Below, one piece after another: positions 42,470 to 51,207 of a stretch of DNA of 64,000 nucleotides. The number at the start of each line of letters is the position of its first letter. Position 1 is the first letter of the stretch. Below the pieces are notes generated by a model, which saw only the letters and a program-made list of their open reading frames with translations, did no database searches and was not told the DNA's origin. A program made the position numbers and the translations under genes. This stretch comes from Acididesulfobacillus acetoxydans (GTDB lineage: Bacteria; Bacillota; Desulfitobacteriia; Desulfitobacteriales; Desulfitobacteriaceae), in contig NZ_LR746496.1 in assembly GCF_902729405.1 (NCBI RefSeq), forward strand, positions 248,001 through 312,000, in the 5' to 3' direction.

Positions 42470-44035
42470 CTAGTCTTGCTTCCGGTTATCCCACTTAGCT
42501 TCAGCGACCCGGGCCGTGCTCTCTATCAGTTCGGCCAACTGTCCTGCTAAACTCACCCGACTGAACTCGGCACAGCGCTCGATCGAGTCGACGGACCGCA
42601 CGCCGTTGGCCCACTCATCATAATGTTTAGCTAAGGCGGCTTGGGCCTCCTCCACATCCCCGATCCCCACGACACTGCCGATCCCTTTCTCACGAATCAG
42701 GTCAGCGGCGACTCCTTGCGGCAGAAAACCAAGGATGGGTTTTTGCGCGCCGATATAGTCGAAGATTTTACCGCTGTAGGCCGCCTTCGTCTCGGGACTG
42801 TCGTCAAAAATCAACAGTTGCAGCTGAGCCCCGGCTAGGTAGTCCAGGCAAACGTTGTGCGGAACGTAAGGCCAGACCTGAAATAAATCGGCAACCGCGC
42901 TTTCCCTGAACATCTGCCGGAATTCCTCCGGAATGTAACCGACGAACACGACCTGAAGCTTATCCCTCAGCTCCGGGCGCTCTGACACCAAGCCCTCCAG
43001 TGCGCGGACCAACGTCTCGGGGCTGCGCTTCTTGCTCAGGATCCCGGTATGAATGAGGGTAAACTTGTCAAATTCATGAGGGACGACATGGGTAAAATCC
43101 TGTGGATCAAAGCCGTTCGTAATCGTGACAAACTTTTCCCTGTACTCGGGATAACGCGCTCGGTACATCTCGGTAATGCTCGGCGTTACGTTGACGACAT
43201 AAGAGGCGTTTTTTACAACTTTGCGTTCCAGCCAGGCATCGAGTTTTCTGCGAAGCGCGATGTCTTTAGCCATGGCTTCGTTTCCCACCCAAGGATCCCG
43301 GAAATCGGCGATCCAGGGACAACGGTGGACCTTCTGAACTAACAGAGCCATGATATGCACCGTGTACGGGTAGGAGGAGGAAAACAGGACGTCAACCTTC
43401 TCCCGACGCGCTGCCCTGCCGGAGGAGAGAAACCCCAGGGGCAGCCAGCGCACCTTAGAATCCGGGATGAACAGATAGTCGTCAATAAAATCAAAGATCC
43501 TCTGCTTCATCGTTCTGGGGGTGTTCTCCATCGCTCCTGCCGGGGCGCCGGATGCCCCCGCCTGTATGGAGGCGCCGGACGTTCCCGCCTGTATCGAAGC
43601 ACCTGGCACCTTCGCTTCTGCCCGAGCGTCGGGCTCCTGCGCTTCCGCCCGGGTGCCGGTCGCCTTTCCCTGGGCCTGAGCACCGATCGCGCCCGCCTGC
43701 ACCGGCGCGCCGGATACTCCCGCCGTGTCGGTTTCTCCTCGGGCGCCCCGCCCCCTGCGGGCTGCTTTCTCGATCACCTTACGCAGCCACAAAGTCTCCA
43801 GCGAGTTCGAACGAAAGACCCGGACCGAGGCCGGAACCTCCCCGAGCAAACTTTCATCGTAAGCAAAATTATGTCCGTTGCGCACTGTGCTTACCAGCGG
43901 TTGAACTCCAAATTGGGGCAGGTATTTTACAAATTTCAGGGTACGCTGGACTCCGCTTCCCCCCAAAGGTGGGAAGAAGTACGCAATGAACAAAACTTTC
44001 CTCGGTTTTTTCAGCGGCTCTCTCGGCTCGCCCAT
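42470..44035 (-). CDS. Glycosyltransferase with 27-bp-repeat linker
   Basis: A GT-B glycosyltransferase of the GT4 type. The N-terminus reads VLFIAYFFPPLGGSGVQRTL. Later come PWIADFRDPWVGNE, VVNVTPSITEMYRARYPEYR and ITNGFDP (about residues 235-310). The donor half has LIHTGILSKKRSPETLVRAL and SGKIFDYIGAQKPILGFLPQ. In the middle of the N-terminal domain, residues about 100-165, lies an Ala/Gly/Gln-rich insertion encoded by 27-bp repeats (GASIQAGTSGASIQAGASG). The ATG at 44033-44035 is preferred because GGAGG lies nine bases upstream; the ATG at 44042-44044 touches that site. It belongs to the polysaccharide operon. Substrates unknown. Confidence 0.9.
   Translation of the reverse strand: MGEPREPLKKPRKVLFIAYFFPPLGGSGVQRTLKFVKYLPQFGVQPLVSTVRNGHNFAYDESLLGEVPASVRVFRSNSLETLWLRKVIEKAARRGRGARGETDTAGVSGAPVQAGAIGAQAQGKATGTRAEAQEPDARAEAKVPGASIQAGTSGASIQAGASGAPAGAMENTPRTMKQRIFDFIDDYLFIPDSKVRWLPLGFLSSGRAARREKVDVLFSSSYPYTVHIMALLVQKVHRCPWIADFRDPWVGNEAMAKDIALRRKLDAWLERKVVKNASYVVNVTPSITEMYRARYPEYREKFVTITNGFDPQDFTHVVPHEFDKFTLIHTGILSKKRSPETLVRALEGLVSERPELRDKLQVVFVGYIPEEFRQMFRESAVADLFQVWPYVPHNVCLDYLAGAQLQLLIFDDSPETKAAYSGKIFDYIGAQKPILGFLPQGVAADLIREKGIGSVVGIGDVEEAQAALAKHYDEWANGVRSVDSIERCAEFSRVSLAGQLAELIESTARVAEAKWDNRKQD
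43545..43733 (-). repeat. 27-bp tandem repeat inside a glycosyltransferase gene
   Basis: About seven 27-bp units begin with GCGCCGGAT, GCGCCGGAC, GCACCTGGC, GCGTCGGGC, GTGCCGGTC, GCACCGATC and GCGCCGGAT. Each encodes nine residues of an Ala/Gly-rich linker. The length keeps frame. Confidence 0.8.
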
Positions 44036-44057
44036 CAACAACATCCTCCGGCTTCCT

Positions 44058-44215
44058 TATTCCATCGGGTTTCCCATTTCGTGTGGTTTCCCTCTTCCAT
44101 CGCACTTCCTATTCCATCGGGTTTCCCCATTCCATCGGGCTTCCCATTCCATCGGGCTTCCTATTCCATCGGGCTTCCCATTCCATCGGGCTTCCCTATT
44201 CCCCCGGGCTTCCCA
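44058..44215. repeat. 18-bp tandem repeat upstream of a glycosyltransferase gene
   Basis: Units of ATTCCATCGGGCTTCCCA (one-base length variation) repeat about eight times, most perfectly at 44130-44200. They occupy the gap between the C5-epimerase-like gene and the next glycosyltransferase gene. From 44216 to 44286 a different repeat based on GACCTCCGGCCTC continues into the end of the epimerase gene. Confidence 0.8.
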
Positions 44216-44286
44216 TGGTGGCCGCTCGCCTATTCCCGCTCTATTCTGACCTCCGGCCTCTCTTTGCCCCGTCGTCTACTCCGGGC

Positions 44287-45297
44287 CTATTCCGACCTCC
44301 GGCCTCTGACCTCTGACCTACGTTTCGCCACGTAGCTGCTCTGGCGTCTGATCGAAAGCTTGTGCCGTATTTTAGCCGCCGTAGCCAGCACATAGGTCAG
44401 GCGGCTTCGACGTCCTTTTTCCCAGCGGCGGGCCACTGTCGCAAAGACTTCCTCCCCGCTGAGCAGGAACATGGCCCTAAGCTGTTCTATTTGCAGTTTG
44501 TGATAAAAGATACTGGCAATGTCCGCCACCCGAAAGGGATAGAGGTCATAGAGCGACCATTTGAGCCGGCCGGCATCGAACTTCATCACATTCTTTTTCA
44601 GTGTCTGCAGCCCTTGCTCGTAGAACGCTTTAGCCTCGGGATTTTCCCCGGCCAGGAAGAACTCCCACAAACCCCACAGCGCGAAAATAAACCCGTTAAG
44701 AACATAAGACGGAATCGCAGAGGGATATTCCTCATAGAAGATTCCTCCCTCCAGCGTGGCTTGAACGCCTCCCTGCGCCCCGGGCACGGAAAACGCGCGC
44801 AGCGCCCTGTCGCCGCACTTTAGGTATTTCTCATCCTGGGTCGCCAGATGAGCCCGGGCCAGAACGGAGAGCGCCTGCCCCTGTGAGAGCGCGCTCAGCC
44901 AGGGGGCTTTGAGAGCATAGATCTCCTTATCGTGCTCATTGATCCAGCCCCAAAGACCCGGCCGAAGTTCCGCCTGGTTTTCGACCAGCCAATCAGCAGC
45001 GCAAAGAAATATAGTTTGATGAAGTTCCCCACCGTGATCAATATATTCGTCATAATGTCCCAAAGCCCATTGAGCGATGGTTACCGGCAGGTAACAGAGC
45101 TGCCCGTCGATCTCGACCAGGGGAATACCCCGGCTGTCGAATTCCCCGGAATAGTAGGCTTTGCTCCCCATGGCCACCGGATATTTGTCCACCTTCCCGG
45201 AATTCAGCTCGGCATTGGCCGGCATATCCGGGTGCCAATAATCCGTCTGGCCGAAAACCATGCCGCCATAAGCCCGAAACATTTGCCAGATGTTCAT
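44287..45297 (-). CDS. D-glucuronyl C5-epimerase C-terminal domain-like protein
   Basis: The 336-residue protein matches the C-terminal catalytic region of D-glucuronyl C5-epimerases (PF06662), alpha/alpha-barrel enzymes that convert glucuronate to iduronate within a polymer. Landmarks are YPVAMGSKAYYSGEFDSRGI (start), PVTIAQWALGHYDEYI, LKAPWLSALSQGQALSVLAR, GGIFYEEYPSAIPSYVLNGF and WSLYDLYPFRVADIASIFYH, the last close to the SxYDL/YH signature. The final ~12 residues (RRSEVRGRRSE) read into a tandem repeat and are probably not functional. AAAGGTGG precedes ATG, which overlaps the stop of the upstream glycosyltransferase by four bases. No signal peptide is seen, so it would act in the cytoplasm on lipid-linked glycan. 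With the uronic-acid route nearby, a modified uronic acid polymer is plausible. Confidence 0.85.
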   Translation of the reverse strand: MNIWQMFRAYGGMVFGQTDYWHPDMPANAELNSGKVDKYPVAMGSKAYYSGEFDSRGIPLVEIDGQLCYLPVTIAQWALGHYDEYIDHGGELHQTIFLCAADWLVENQAELRPGLWGWINEHDKEIYALKAPWLSALSQGQALSVLARAHLATQDEKYLKCGDRALRAFSVPGAQGGVQATLEGGIFYEEYPSAIPSYVLNGFIFALWGLWEFFLAGENPEAKAFYEQGLQTLKKNVMKFDAGRLKWSLYDLYPFRVADIASIFYHKLQIEQLRAMFLLSGEEVFATVARRWEKGRRSRLTYVLATAAKIRHKLSIRRQSSYVAKRRSEVRGRRSE

Positions 45298-46379
45298 GCT
45301 CCAGACCCACCTTTGTTGAAATTCAGCCGCAGCAAATCGCCGTATAAGCTCTGAACTTCGGCCATGTTATCCTCCCAAATCGCCCTCTCCCGGATCTTTT
45401 TCCGGTTGCGTTCAAACGCGCGCTCCCTCAACCCTTGATCCCGCAGGCCGCGGATCAGGGCCCCGGCCAGCGCCGCCGCGTCTTTAGCCGGCACGATCAG
45501 TCCGTTAATACCGTCGCTCACCCATTCCCGATTGGCGGGGAGATCGGATAACACCGGGAACGACCCGCAGGCCATGGCCTCGAGCAGGGAAACCGCCGTC
45601 GCGTCCGAGGAGGGAACACTCACCATAACAGCCGATTCATTCAAATAAGCCTCAACTTCACTGTGCGGCAGCTGCCCCACAAATCGGACAAAAGGCTCGA
45701 TCCCGAGCGAGGCCGCCAGAGCCTTAAGCTTAGGGGTCTCCTCCCCTTCCCCGGCCAGAACCAGCCTCGCTTTGGGCACCGCCCGCACGGTTTCCGGTAT
45801 CGCTTTCAGGATGATATCAATGTTATAGATAGGCTGGTGCCCCCTGAGGCTCAAGATCTGGGCCGGCTTCTTGTCCGCCGGCGTAATCCCGTCGAACCAA
45901 GCCTGGGAAACCCCCATGGTCACCGTCAACAGGCGTTTGGGAACCCTGTGCAGGAGCTCTTCCATCCGTCCGGACATGTACAGGGAGTCGGAGGTCAGTG
46001 CGTCCGCCCTCGGCAGGACACACTCGACCACCTTTCTCAGCCAGTAGGACCGTACCGGGGCAACCAGAACGTCGGAACCCCAAGCCGAGACGACCAGAGG
46101 GTGAAATTGGCTCATGATGCCCAGGAGGCCAAAGCTCGTGGCATAGTGGGCATGCAAAATGTCCGGGTTAATCCGGCGGACTATCCCCCTAACCTTGGTG
46201 AGGGCCTTCACGTAGGCCAGCCGTCCCTCGCGGCCGGAAGCCAGCAGGTGCACCTGAACGCCCTCGACCGGACAGTCCCGGAACGAGACAACATGAACCT
46301 CATGACCGAGGGAAACAAAATAGGTCAGCCAACGCTGCAAATGAATGCTGCCGGCATCGCCGAGAAAGCACAGGCGCAC
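45294..46379 (-). CDS. Family 4 glycosyltransferase
   Basis: A 361-residue GT-B enzyme without insertions. The N-terminus reads MRLCFLGDAGSIHLQRWLTY; INPDILHAHYATSFGLLGIM closely matches the same region of the transferase at 39552. The donor half has LRGHQPIYNIDIILKAIPET, RLVLAGEGEETPKLKALAAS, the E-x7-E-like VPSSDATAVSLLEAMACGSF and NGLIVPAKDAAALAGAL. The GTG start follows GGAGGTGA and touches the stop of the upstream O-antigen ligase-like gene (TAAGTG). The stop overlaps the epimerase start. Tight coupling of three genes points to one functional unit. Substrates unknown. Confidence 0.93.
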   Translation of the reverse strand: MRLCFLGDAGSIHLQRWLTYFVSLGHEVHVVSFRDCPVEGVQVHLLASGREGRLAYVKALTKVRGIVRRINPDILHAHYATSFGLLGIMSQFHPLVVSAWGSDVLVAPVRSYWLRKVVECVLPRADALTSDSLYMSGRMEELLHRVPKRLLTVTMGVSQAWFDGITPADKKPAQILSLRGHQPIYNIDIILKAIPETVRAVPKARLVLAGEGEETPKLKALAASLGIEPFVRFVGQLPHSEVEAYLNESAVMVSVPSSDATAVSLLEAMACGSFPVLSDLPANREWVSDGINGLIVPAKDAAALAGALIRGLRDQGLRERAFERNRKKIRERAIWEDNMAEVQSLYGDLLRLNFNKGGSGA

Positions 46380-47741
46380 TTAGGTCACCTCCCCCGCACC
46401 CGCCAGAGCCCCAAGCAACCCGAGAAGAATCCAAAGGTAGGGGTCTTCCCAGAAGCGGCCTTCCCCTTGGGCACTGACAAAGACGACGAAGACTCCCAGA
46501 ACGGCAAAGATCGTCAGCAGGGCCCGCGGGTAGCTTTCTGACCAGTCGCTTCCCACGCGCAGCCTGTGCCCCGCGCGCACAGCCCTGGCCAAGAGAACCA
46601 GCAGAAAAGCCAGCACGATACTTACGCCTATTATGCCCAACTCCGCCGCCGTAGTCATCAGGGCCGTGTGGGAAAGGCTCACTCCGTTGCGGATTACGGA
46701 GGCATAGCGGGTCAGCATCACCTTCTGGAAACCACCCAGACCTACACCGAAGAGGGGGTGTTTCACAAACATATCCCAGCCCGCTTGCCATAGATAGCTG
46801 CGTTCGGTTGAAGCTGCCAAGAGGCCATGGCGCAAATCCTGAATCCGGAGAAAAACGGCCGGGTCCACGAGCAAAACCACGCCCCCCAGGAGAATAGCCC
46901 CCGCGAGAATCACATAGACAGGTTTTCTGGGCACAAGGACAGCCAAGAGAATGAAAGCCAAGCCGCAGGCCGCCCAGCCTGTGCGTGAACCCGTGCCCAA
47001 AAGCGCCGCCAACTGAATTGCCAGCGCCAGATAACCGATGACCCGACCCGCACGCGGGACTGTGTTTAAGAGCCAAACCGAAGTGGCGAGCATGCCCAAG
47101 ACGAGAAAGCGCGCATAGATGTTGGCGTCCACAAACGTCGCGTTATAACGGTGCAAAACCTGGTAGATCTGCCCCAGCCAAAGGAAATGGCGGCTCACCA
47201 TTTCATAGACTCCCACTCCGGCCAAGGCCGTACCCACTGCCGCAAAGGACTGCGGCACCAGCCAGTAATCCCGCTCTTCAGTTAGGATACGGTAAACCGC
47301 CAGGCCTAAGACCCAGAGGAGTCCCAGCCGGACCACACCCGTTAGGGTATGCAGCCGGTCAACCGACCAGATCACCGAGAGGAGCCCGTAGAGAATATAG
47401 ATGCCTGAAAGGGAGAACAGCCGGTCCCGCCAACCCGCCCGGGACCTGTCAGGAAAGGTTCCCGCCCTGAAGGAATCCTGGAAGCCGCCGTAGCGGGCCC
47501 AGGGGCCGTGTGAACGCACTGTCGTATACAGAAAGTACAGAACCACGGCCAGGGCCATGATCCTGCCAAGATCAACCATTCCCACAAAAGTCCCCAGTTT
47601 CTCCAGATGCTTGAGCCGGGGAAACCAGGTGCGGGATATCTCCAGGGGCAAAGCGGCAATGAGCAGGGGAACCAGCAGACGCGGATAGCACCACCCCCCG
47701 ATGACCAGGGCCACGGCCAGGATGAGCAGAATCCAACTCAC
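46380..47741 (-). CDS. O-antigen ligase/polymerase family protein
   Basis: The 453-residue membrane protein has about 11 helices and the Wzy_C (WaaL/Wzy superfamily) central loop: HRYNATFVDANIYARFLVLG, GTGSRTGWAACGLAFILLAV and RSYLWQAGWDMFVKHPLFGV followed by GLGGFQKVM. NGVSLSHTALMTTAAELGII gives the conserved His. Such proteins polymerise lipid-linked repeat units or ligate glycans at the outer membrane face. The GTG start is behind AAGGAGG. Another member of the family lies in the same cluster at 51516, so one may be the polymerase and the other a ligase or terminal transferase. Confidence 0.88.
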   Translation of the reverse strand: MSWILLILAVALVIGGWCYPRLLVPLLIAALPLEISRTWFPRLKHLEKLGTFVGMVDLGRIMALAVVLYFLYTTVRSHGPWARYGGFQDSFRAGTFPDRSRAGWRDRLFSLSGIYILYGLLSVIWSVDRLHTLTGVVRLGLLWVLGLAVYRILTEERDYWLVPQSFAAVGTALAGVGVYEMVSRHFLWLGQIYQVLHRYNATFVDANIYARFLVLGMLATSVWLLNTVPRAGRVIGYLALAIQLAALLGTGSRTGWAACGLAFILLAVLVPRKPVYVILAGAILLGGVVLLVDPAVFLRIQDLRHGLLAASTERSYLWQAGWDMFVKHPLFGVGLGGFQKVMLTRYASVIRNGVSLSHTALMTTAAELGIIGVSIVLAFLLVLLARAVRAGHRLRVGSDWSESYPRALLTIFAVLGVFVVFVSAQGEGRFWEDPYLWILLGLLGALAGAGEVT

Positions 47742-47776
47742 AATGAACGCCTCCTTTTAGTTTTCCGCCGGCCCTG

Positions 47777-49435
47777 TCAGTGTTTAAACCTCTGCGACAA
47801 GGTCTGACGCATCAGTGCCAGATCCGCGCCTTTCAGGATGAGAACATCCTGCCACCTGCAGCGCGTATGCCGGACGTAGAAATACAGCGTGGTGAGCGTA
47901 AACGTGATATAGGAAAGGCTGGTTGCAATAGAAGCACCGTTGATCCCGATGCGCGGGATCAGGACAAAATCCAGCACCACCGTAACCACGCCGGATATGA
48001 CCGCGGAATAAATGTTCTTCTCCACCAGGCCAACCCCAGCCAGATAATTGGCCAGGATGTTGGAAATCGAGAAAATGGCCACACCGGGCAAGAGCCAGAG
48101 AAAAGCCTCAGCCGCCGGGGCAAAGGGGTAGGTAAACCACCAGATGATCAGCGGTCTGCTGATTATGCCCAGGACGAGCGAAAAAAGTGCAATCAGGGCC
48201 AAGCTCACCCGTGTCACTTGATTGGTAAATGTATCCAGTTCCCCTTGATTCGTCGCCGAGGACGCAACCGGCAGTATGACGGTGGCAATGCTCCCGGAAA
48301 CCGCCCAAAGGGTTTTCCCCAGCGTCACGGCGACCCAGTACATGCCGACCTGATTGAGCGGCAGAAAGTAGTTAACGATGAAGACGTCCAAACTATAATT
48401 AAGTCTCTGGATGAAATTTCCCACTTGAGCCTTCAGGCCATAGCCCAGCATCCGACCCATGAGAGGAAAATCAAGGCTGAATAAATAGCGCAGGGCACCG
48501 CTCCTCGACCACTTCCCTGGCTCCGGGATTTCTCTCTCCGGGATTTCTGTCCCCGGGATTTCTGTCTTCGAGATTTCTGTCCCCGAGATTTCTCTCCCCA
48601 AGCTTTCTCTCTCTGGGATTTCTCTCCCCAAGCTTTCCGTCTCCGAGATTTCTCTCCCCAAACTTTCTGTCTTCGAGATTTCTGTCCCCGAGATTTCTCT
48701 CCCCAAGCTTTCTCTCTCTGGGATTTCTCTCCCCAAGCTTTCCGTCTCCGAGATTTCTCTCCCCAAGCTTTCTCTCTCCGGGATTTCTGTCTTCAAGCTT
48801 TCTCTCTCCGGGATTTCTCTCCCCGGGACTTTTTCGAGAAAATCCCGCCGTCTGACAAGCCTGACCAAGATCGCCATCTCCCAGACGTTCACGATGACAG
48901 TGCCGGCCAGGGCCGCGAGAATCGCGGAAGAGGGGGAGGCCAGGTAGAAAAAGAGGGCCACCAGGAGTATGAGGTTGAGGACCTTGTCTCCGACATTAAC
49001 TCGATTATATGCCACAACATCCTGCAACCCAAGCAAAACATTGAGCAGAGATGCTTTTAAATTCATGAAAGGCACGGCGAGGAGCACCATCAGCATTTGC
49101 GCGTCGCTCACTCCGCGCAGAAACTGGAAATGAAAGCGGGTATTGAGATAGTAGAAGGGGACTAAAATAATGGCGCTGAGCAGAGTCAGAACGATATTAT
49201 TCCCAACGATGCCGCCTAAATCCCGCCTGTTCTTGCCCAGAAAGAAAACATTGGCAGCTGACAAGCCTAAACCCAAAATCAAAGTGCCAAAGGTGAGAAA
49301 ATTGCTGGCGACATTCCAGACCCCCGCTCCGGCCGGGCCCAACACCCGGGAAAGAAGTGTGGCCGAGATGAAAGAGAGCAGAAACAAAAACATATTGCTC
49401 AAAAATGTGATGGTAACGGATTTTGTAAAACCCAT
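47777..49435 (-). CDS. Wzx-like flippase with 5-residue repeat loop
   Basis: A MATE/MOP-superfamily oligosaccharide flippase moving undecaprenyl-linked repeat units across the membrane. The first six helices (1-200) start SVTITFLSNMFLFLLSFISA with LSRVLGPAGAGVWNVASNF; a second bundle of eight helices follows (about 320-550), with LNYSLDVFIVNYFLPLNQVG and the polysaccharide-synthesis C-terminal domain. The loop between bundles, about residues 201-305, is composed of 5-residue units (EIPER, ESLGR, EISET, EISGT) encoded by 15-bp repeats. It should be cytoplasmic, highly charged and extended. A typical flippase of this group is about 450 residues, so the extra ~100 is the repeat. AGAGGAG precedes ATG. 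Confidence 0.92.
   Translation of the reverse strand: MGFTKSVTITFLSNMFLFLLSFISATLLSRVLGPAGAGVWNVASNFLTFGTLILGLGLSAANVFFLGKNRRDLGGIVGNNIVLTLLSAIILVPFYYLNTRFHFQFLRGVSDAQMLMVLLAVPFMNLKASLLNVLLGLQDVVAYNRVNVGDKVLNLILLVALFFYLASPSSAILAALAGTVIVNVWEMAILVRLVRRRDFLEKVPGREIPERESLKTEIPERESLGREISETESLGREIPERESLGREISGTEISKTESLGREISETESLGREIPERESLGREISGTEISKTEIPGTEIPEREIPEPGKWSRSGALRYLFSLDFPLMGRMLGYGLKAQVGNFIQRLNYSLDVFIVNYFLPLNQVGMYWVAVTLGKTLWAVSGSIATVILPVASSATNQGELDTFTNQVTRVSLALIALFSLVLGIISRPLIIWWFTYPFAPAAEAFLWLLPGVAIFSISNILANYLAGVGLVEKNIYSAVISGVVTVVLDFVLIPRIGINGASIATSLSYITFTLTTLYFYVRHTRCRWQDVLILKGADLALMRQTLSQRFKH
48521..48832 (-). repeat. 15-bp tandem repeat inside the flippase gene
   Basis: About 20 units of 15 bp, such as GAGATTTCTCTCCCC and GGGATTTCTCTCTCC, arranged with a higher-order pattern of longer units. 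Encodes 5-residue units starting with Glu. Frame is kept if units are gained or lost. Confidence 0.9.
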
Positions 49436-49569
49436 GCGGTTTGTTCTCCTCTAAAAGCGGAAGTTGAGCCTCGGAGATCCGGAACTCGCTTCAGGAAGAA
49501 AACATCCGTTCACTTCCTCCGGCACAAATCGATTGAACGCTCGGGCCGCTCTCCGGACTCAGGGAAGAT

Positions 49570-51198
49570 TCACCCGGCCAGAGCATCCCGATAGACTCCC
49601 TTGAGTTCCTCCGCCAAAGCCCGGGGCCCGAAGTGTGTGTCGGCGTAGGCTCTGAGAACCGCCGGCTTGTATTGGGGAAGCCGCCGGGCCATCTCCCGCA
49701 TACCGTCGAGAAGAGCCTCGCTGCTGCCGGGCTTGACCAGGAGCCCGGTCTCGGCAGTCACCAGACTTTCCGGCCCTCCGCAGGCCGTGGCCAGTACCGG
49801 TATGCCCGAAGCCATGGCTTCGATCAAAACACAGCCGAAAGTCTCCTTTAAGGAAGAAAGGACGAGGAAATCAGCTTCCCGGTAGCGTTCGGGCATCTCT
49901 TCCGGCGGCAGCACTCCCCGGAACCGGCAGCTTCCCTCTATCCCCAGTTCCCGTGCCCGCGCTTCATAGTGTTGTCGCAAGGATCCATCTCCAATCAGTT
50001 CCAGGCGGAACCGGCGCTCCCGCGCCAAACCAGCCAGGGCCGGCAGCAGAAATTGCAACCCCTTGACTTCCGTCTCATCCATCCCGCCTACAAAGAGGAG
50101 TCTGAGCGGCGCAAGGCCCTGCTGTCCCTCTCTCTCCGGACGCCCGCGATCTGCCCCGCCGTGTCCGAGACCGTCCTCGTCCGGTCGAAGCCCAACCCCG
50201 GGGACCCCTCCGTCCCGTCGGGAATCTGCTCCGGTCTCTCCGGCACCTGCCCCGGTCTCTCCGACACCTGCCCCGGTCTCTCCGACACCTGCCCCGGTCT
50301 CTCCGGCACCTGCTCCGGTCTCTCCGGCACCTGCTCCGGTCTCTCCGGCACCTGCCCCGGTCTGTCCGGCACCTGCCCCGGTCTGTCCGGCACCTGCTCC
50401 GGTCTCTCCGGCACCTGCCCCGGTCTCTCCGGCACCTGCCCCGGTCTGTCCGGCACCTGCCCCGGTCTGTCCGGCACCTGCCCCGGTCTCTCCGGCACCT
50501 GCCCCGGTCTGTCCGGCACCTGCCCCGGTCTGTCCGACACCTGCCCCGGTCTCTCCGGCACCTGCCCCGGTCTGTCCGGCACCTGCTCCGGCCCCGCGCC
50601 CGCTGTCCGGCGTGAAACGCGAGGTGTCCACGACATTCGGCAGCACCCGCAGCTTCAGGTTCCAGCCGAAGCTTTCGATCTGCCCGGCCAAAGCCAGACT
50701 CACTGGGATAACCAGCCGTGCTTTTTGAAAAGCGGCCTTAAGAAGGATGCGGTGCTGCCACTTCGCGGTATAATCCCGGAGATAAGACATGTGTTCCGTG
50801 ATGACATAGGGCAATTTCCGCCTGCGGGTAAAAAAGTAAGCGAGGATTCCGGCGGGATAAGCGACATGCACATGCAGGATATCCGGTTGAAATTGCCCCG
50901 CCGCTTCCCGGAGCAACTTGAGCGCACTGCGGTAGCTGCCGAAACGGGCCCAACGGCGCCGGAACGGCTGGCGGGGATTTAGCGGACCGCCAAGAGAGTT
51001 CGCCCGCCAAGTTATGATCCCCTCTTCGTCGGTTCGGCGTACGCTGCCCGCCGGAACCTCCTCATCAAAAGGATAAACCACCCCCACTTCCAAACCGTAC
51101 GCCCTCAGAGCCCTGGCTTGCTCACGCACAAAAACTCCCTTGACCGGGTTCGGGGTGTTCGGATACCAACTGCTCAATATCAAGACCCGCAAACTCAA
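49570..51198 (-). CDS. Family 4 glycosyltransferase with 7-residue repeat linker
   Basis: A GT-B transferase. The N-terminal domain (1-195) has RVLILSSWYPNTPNPVKGVF, PDILHVHVAYPAGILAYFF and YVITEHMSYLRDY. Residues about 200-322 are 17 copies of TGAGAGQ/TGAGAGE, then an Asp/Gly-rich end. The C-terminal donor domain (about 350-540) has LFVGGMDETEVKGLQFLLPA, GDGSLRQHYEARARELGIE and LSSLKETFGCVLIEAMASGI, with the E-x7-E motif, and GPESLVTAETGLLVKPGS. Without the repeat, length is normal for GT4. The listed start is TTG; a TTG two codons later has better spacing from GAAGGTGG, a site lying in the upstream 18-bp repeat. The two domains would be held by a flexible 120-residue tether, which is unusual since they must close on the donor. 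Confidence 0.92.
   Translation of the reverse strand: MSLRVLILSSWYPNTPNPVKGVFVREQARALRAYGLEVGVVYPFDEEVPAGSVRRTDEEGIITWRANSLGGPLNPRQPFRRRWARFGSYRSALKLLREAAGQFQPDILHVHVAYPAGILAYFFTRRRKLPYVITEHMSYLRDYTAKWQHRILLKAAFQKARLVIPVSLALAGQIESFGWNLKLRVLPNVVDTSRFTPDSGRGAGAGAGQTGAGAGETGAGVGQTGAGAGQTGAGAGETGAGAGQTGAGAGQTGAGAGETGAGAGETGAGAGQTGAGAGQTGAGAGETGAGAGETGAGAGETGAGVGETGAGVGETGAGAGETGADSRRDGGVPGVGLRPDEDGLGHGGADRGRPEREGQQGLAPLRLLFVGGMDETEVKGLQFLLPALAGLARERRFRLELIGDGSLRQHYEARARELGIEGSCRFRGVLPPEEMPERYREADFLVLSSLKETFGCVLIEAMASGIPVLATACGGPESLVTAETGLLVKPGSSEALLDGMREMARRLPQYKPAVLRAYADTHFGPRALAEELKGVYRDALAG
50234..50595 (-). repeat. 21-bp tandem repeat inside a glycosyltransferase gene
   Basis: Seventeen nearly perfect 21-bp units built on CTCTCCGGCACCTGCCCCGGT, with a CTC/CTG alternation that makes Glu or Gln. 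The low divergence among units suggests recent amplification or homogenisation. Confidence 0.95.
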
Positions 51199-51207
51199 CC
51201 CACCTTC

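Noticed and set aside
50234-50595. CRISPR-like array at the 21-bp repeats
   Set aside because: Units are contiguous with no spacers and lie in frame inside a glycosyltransferase gene. The same holds for the other tandem arrays. No cas genes are present.
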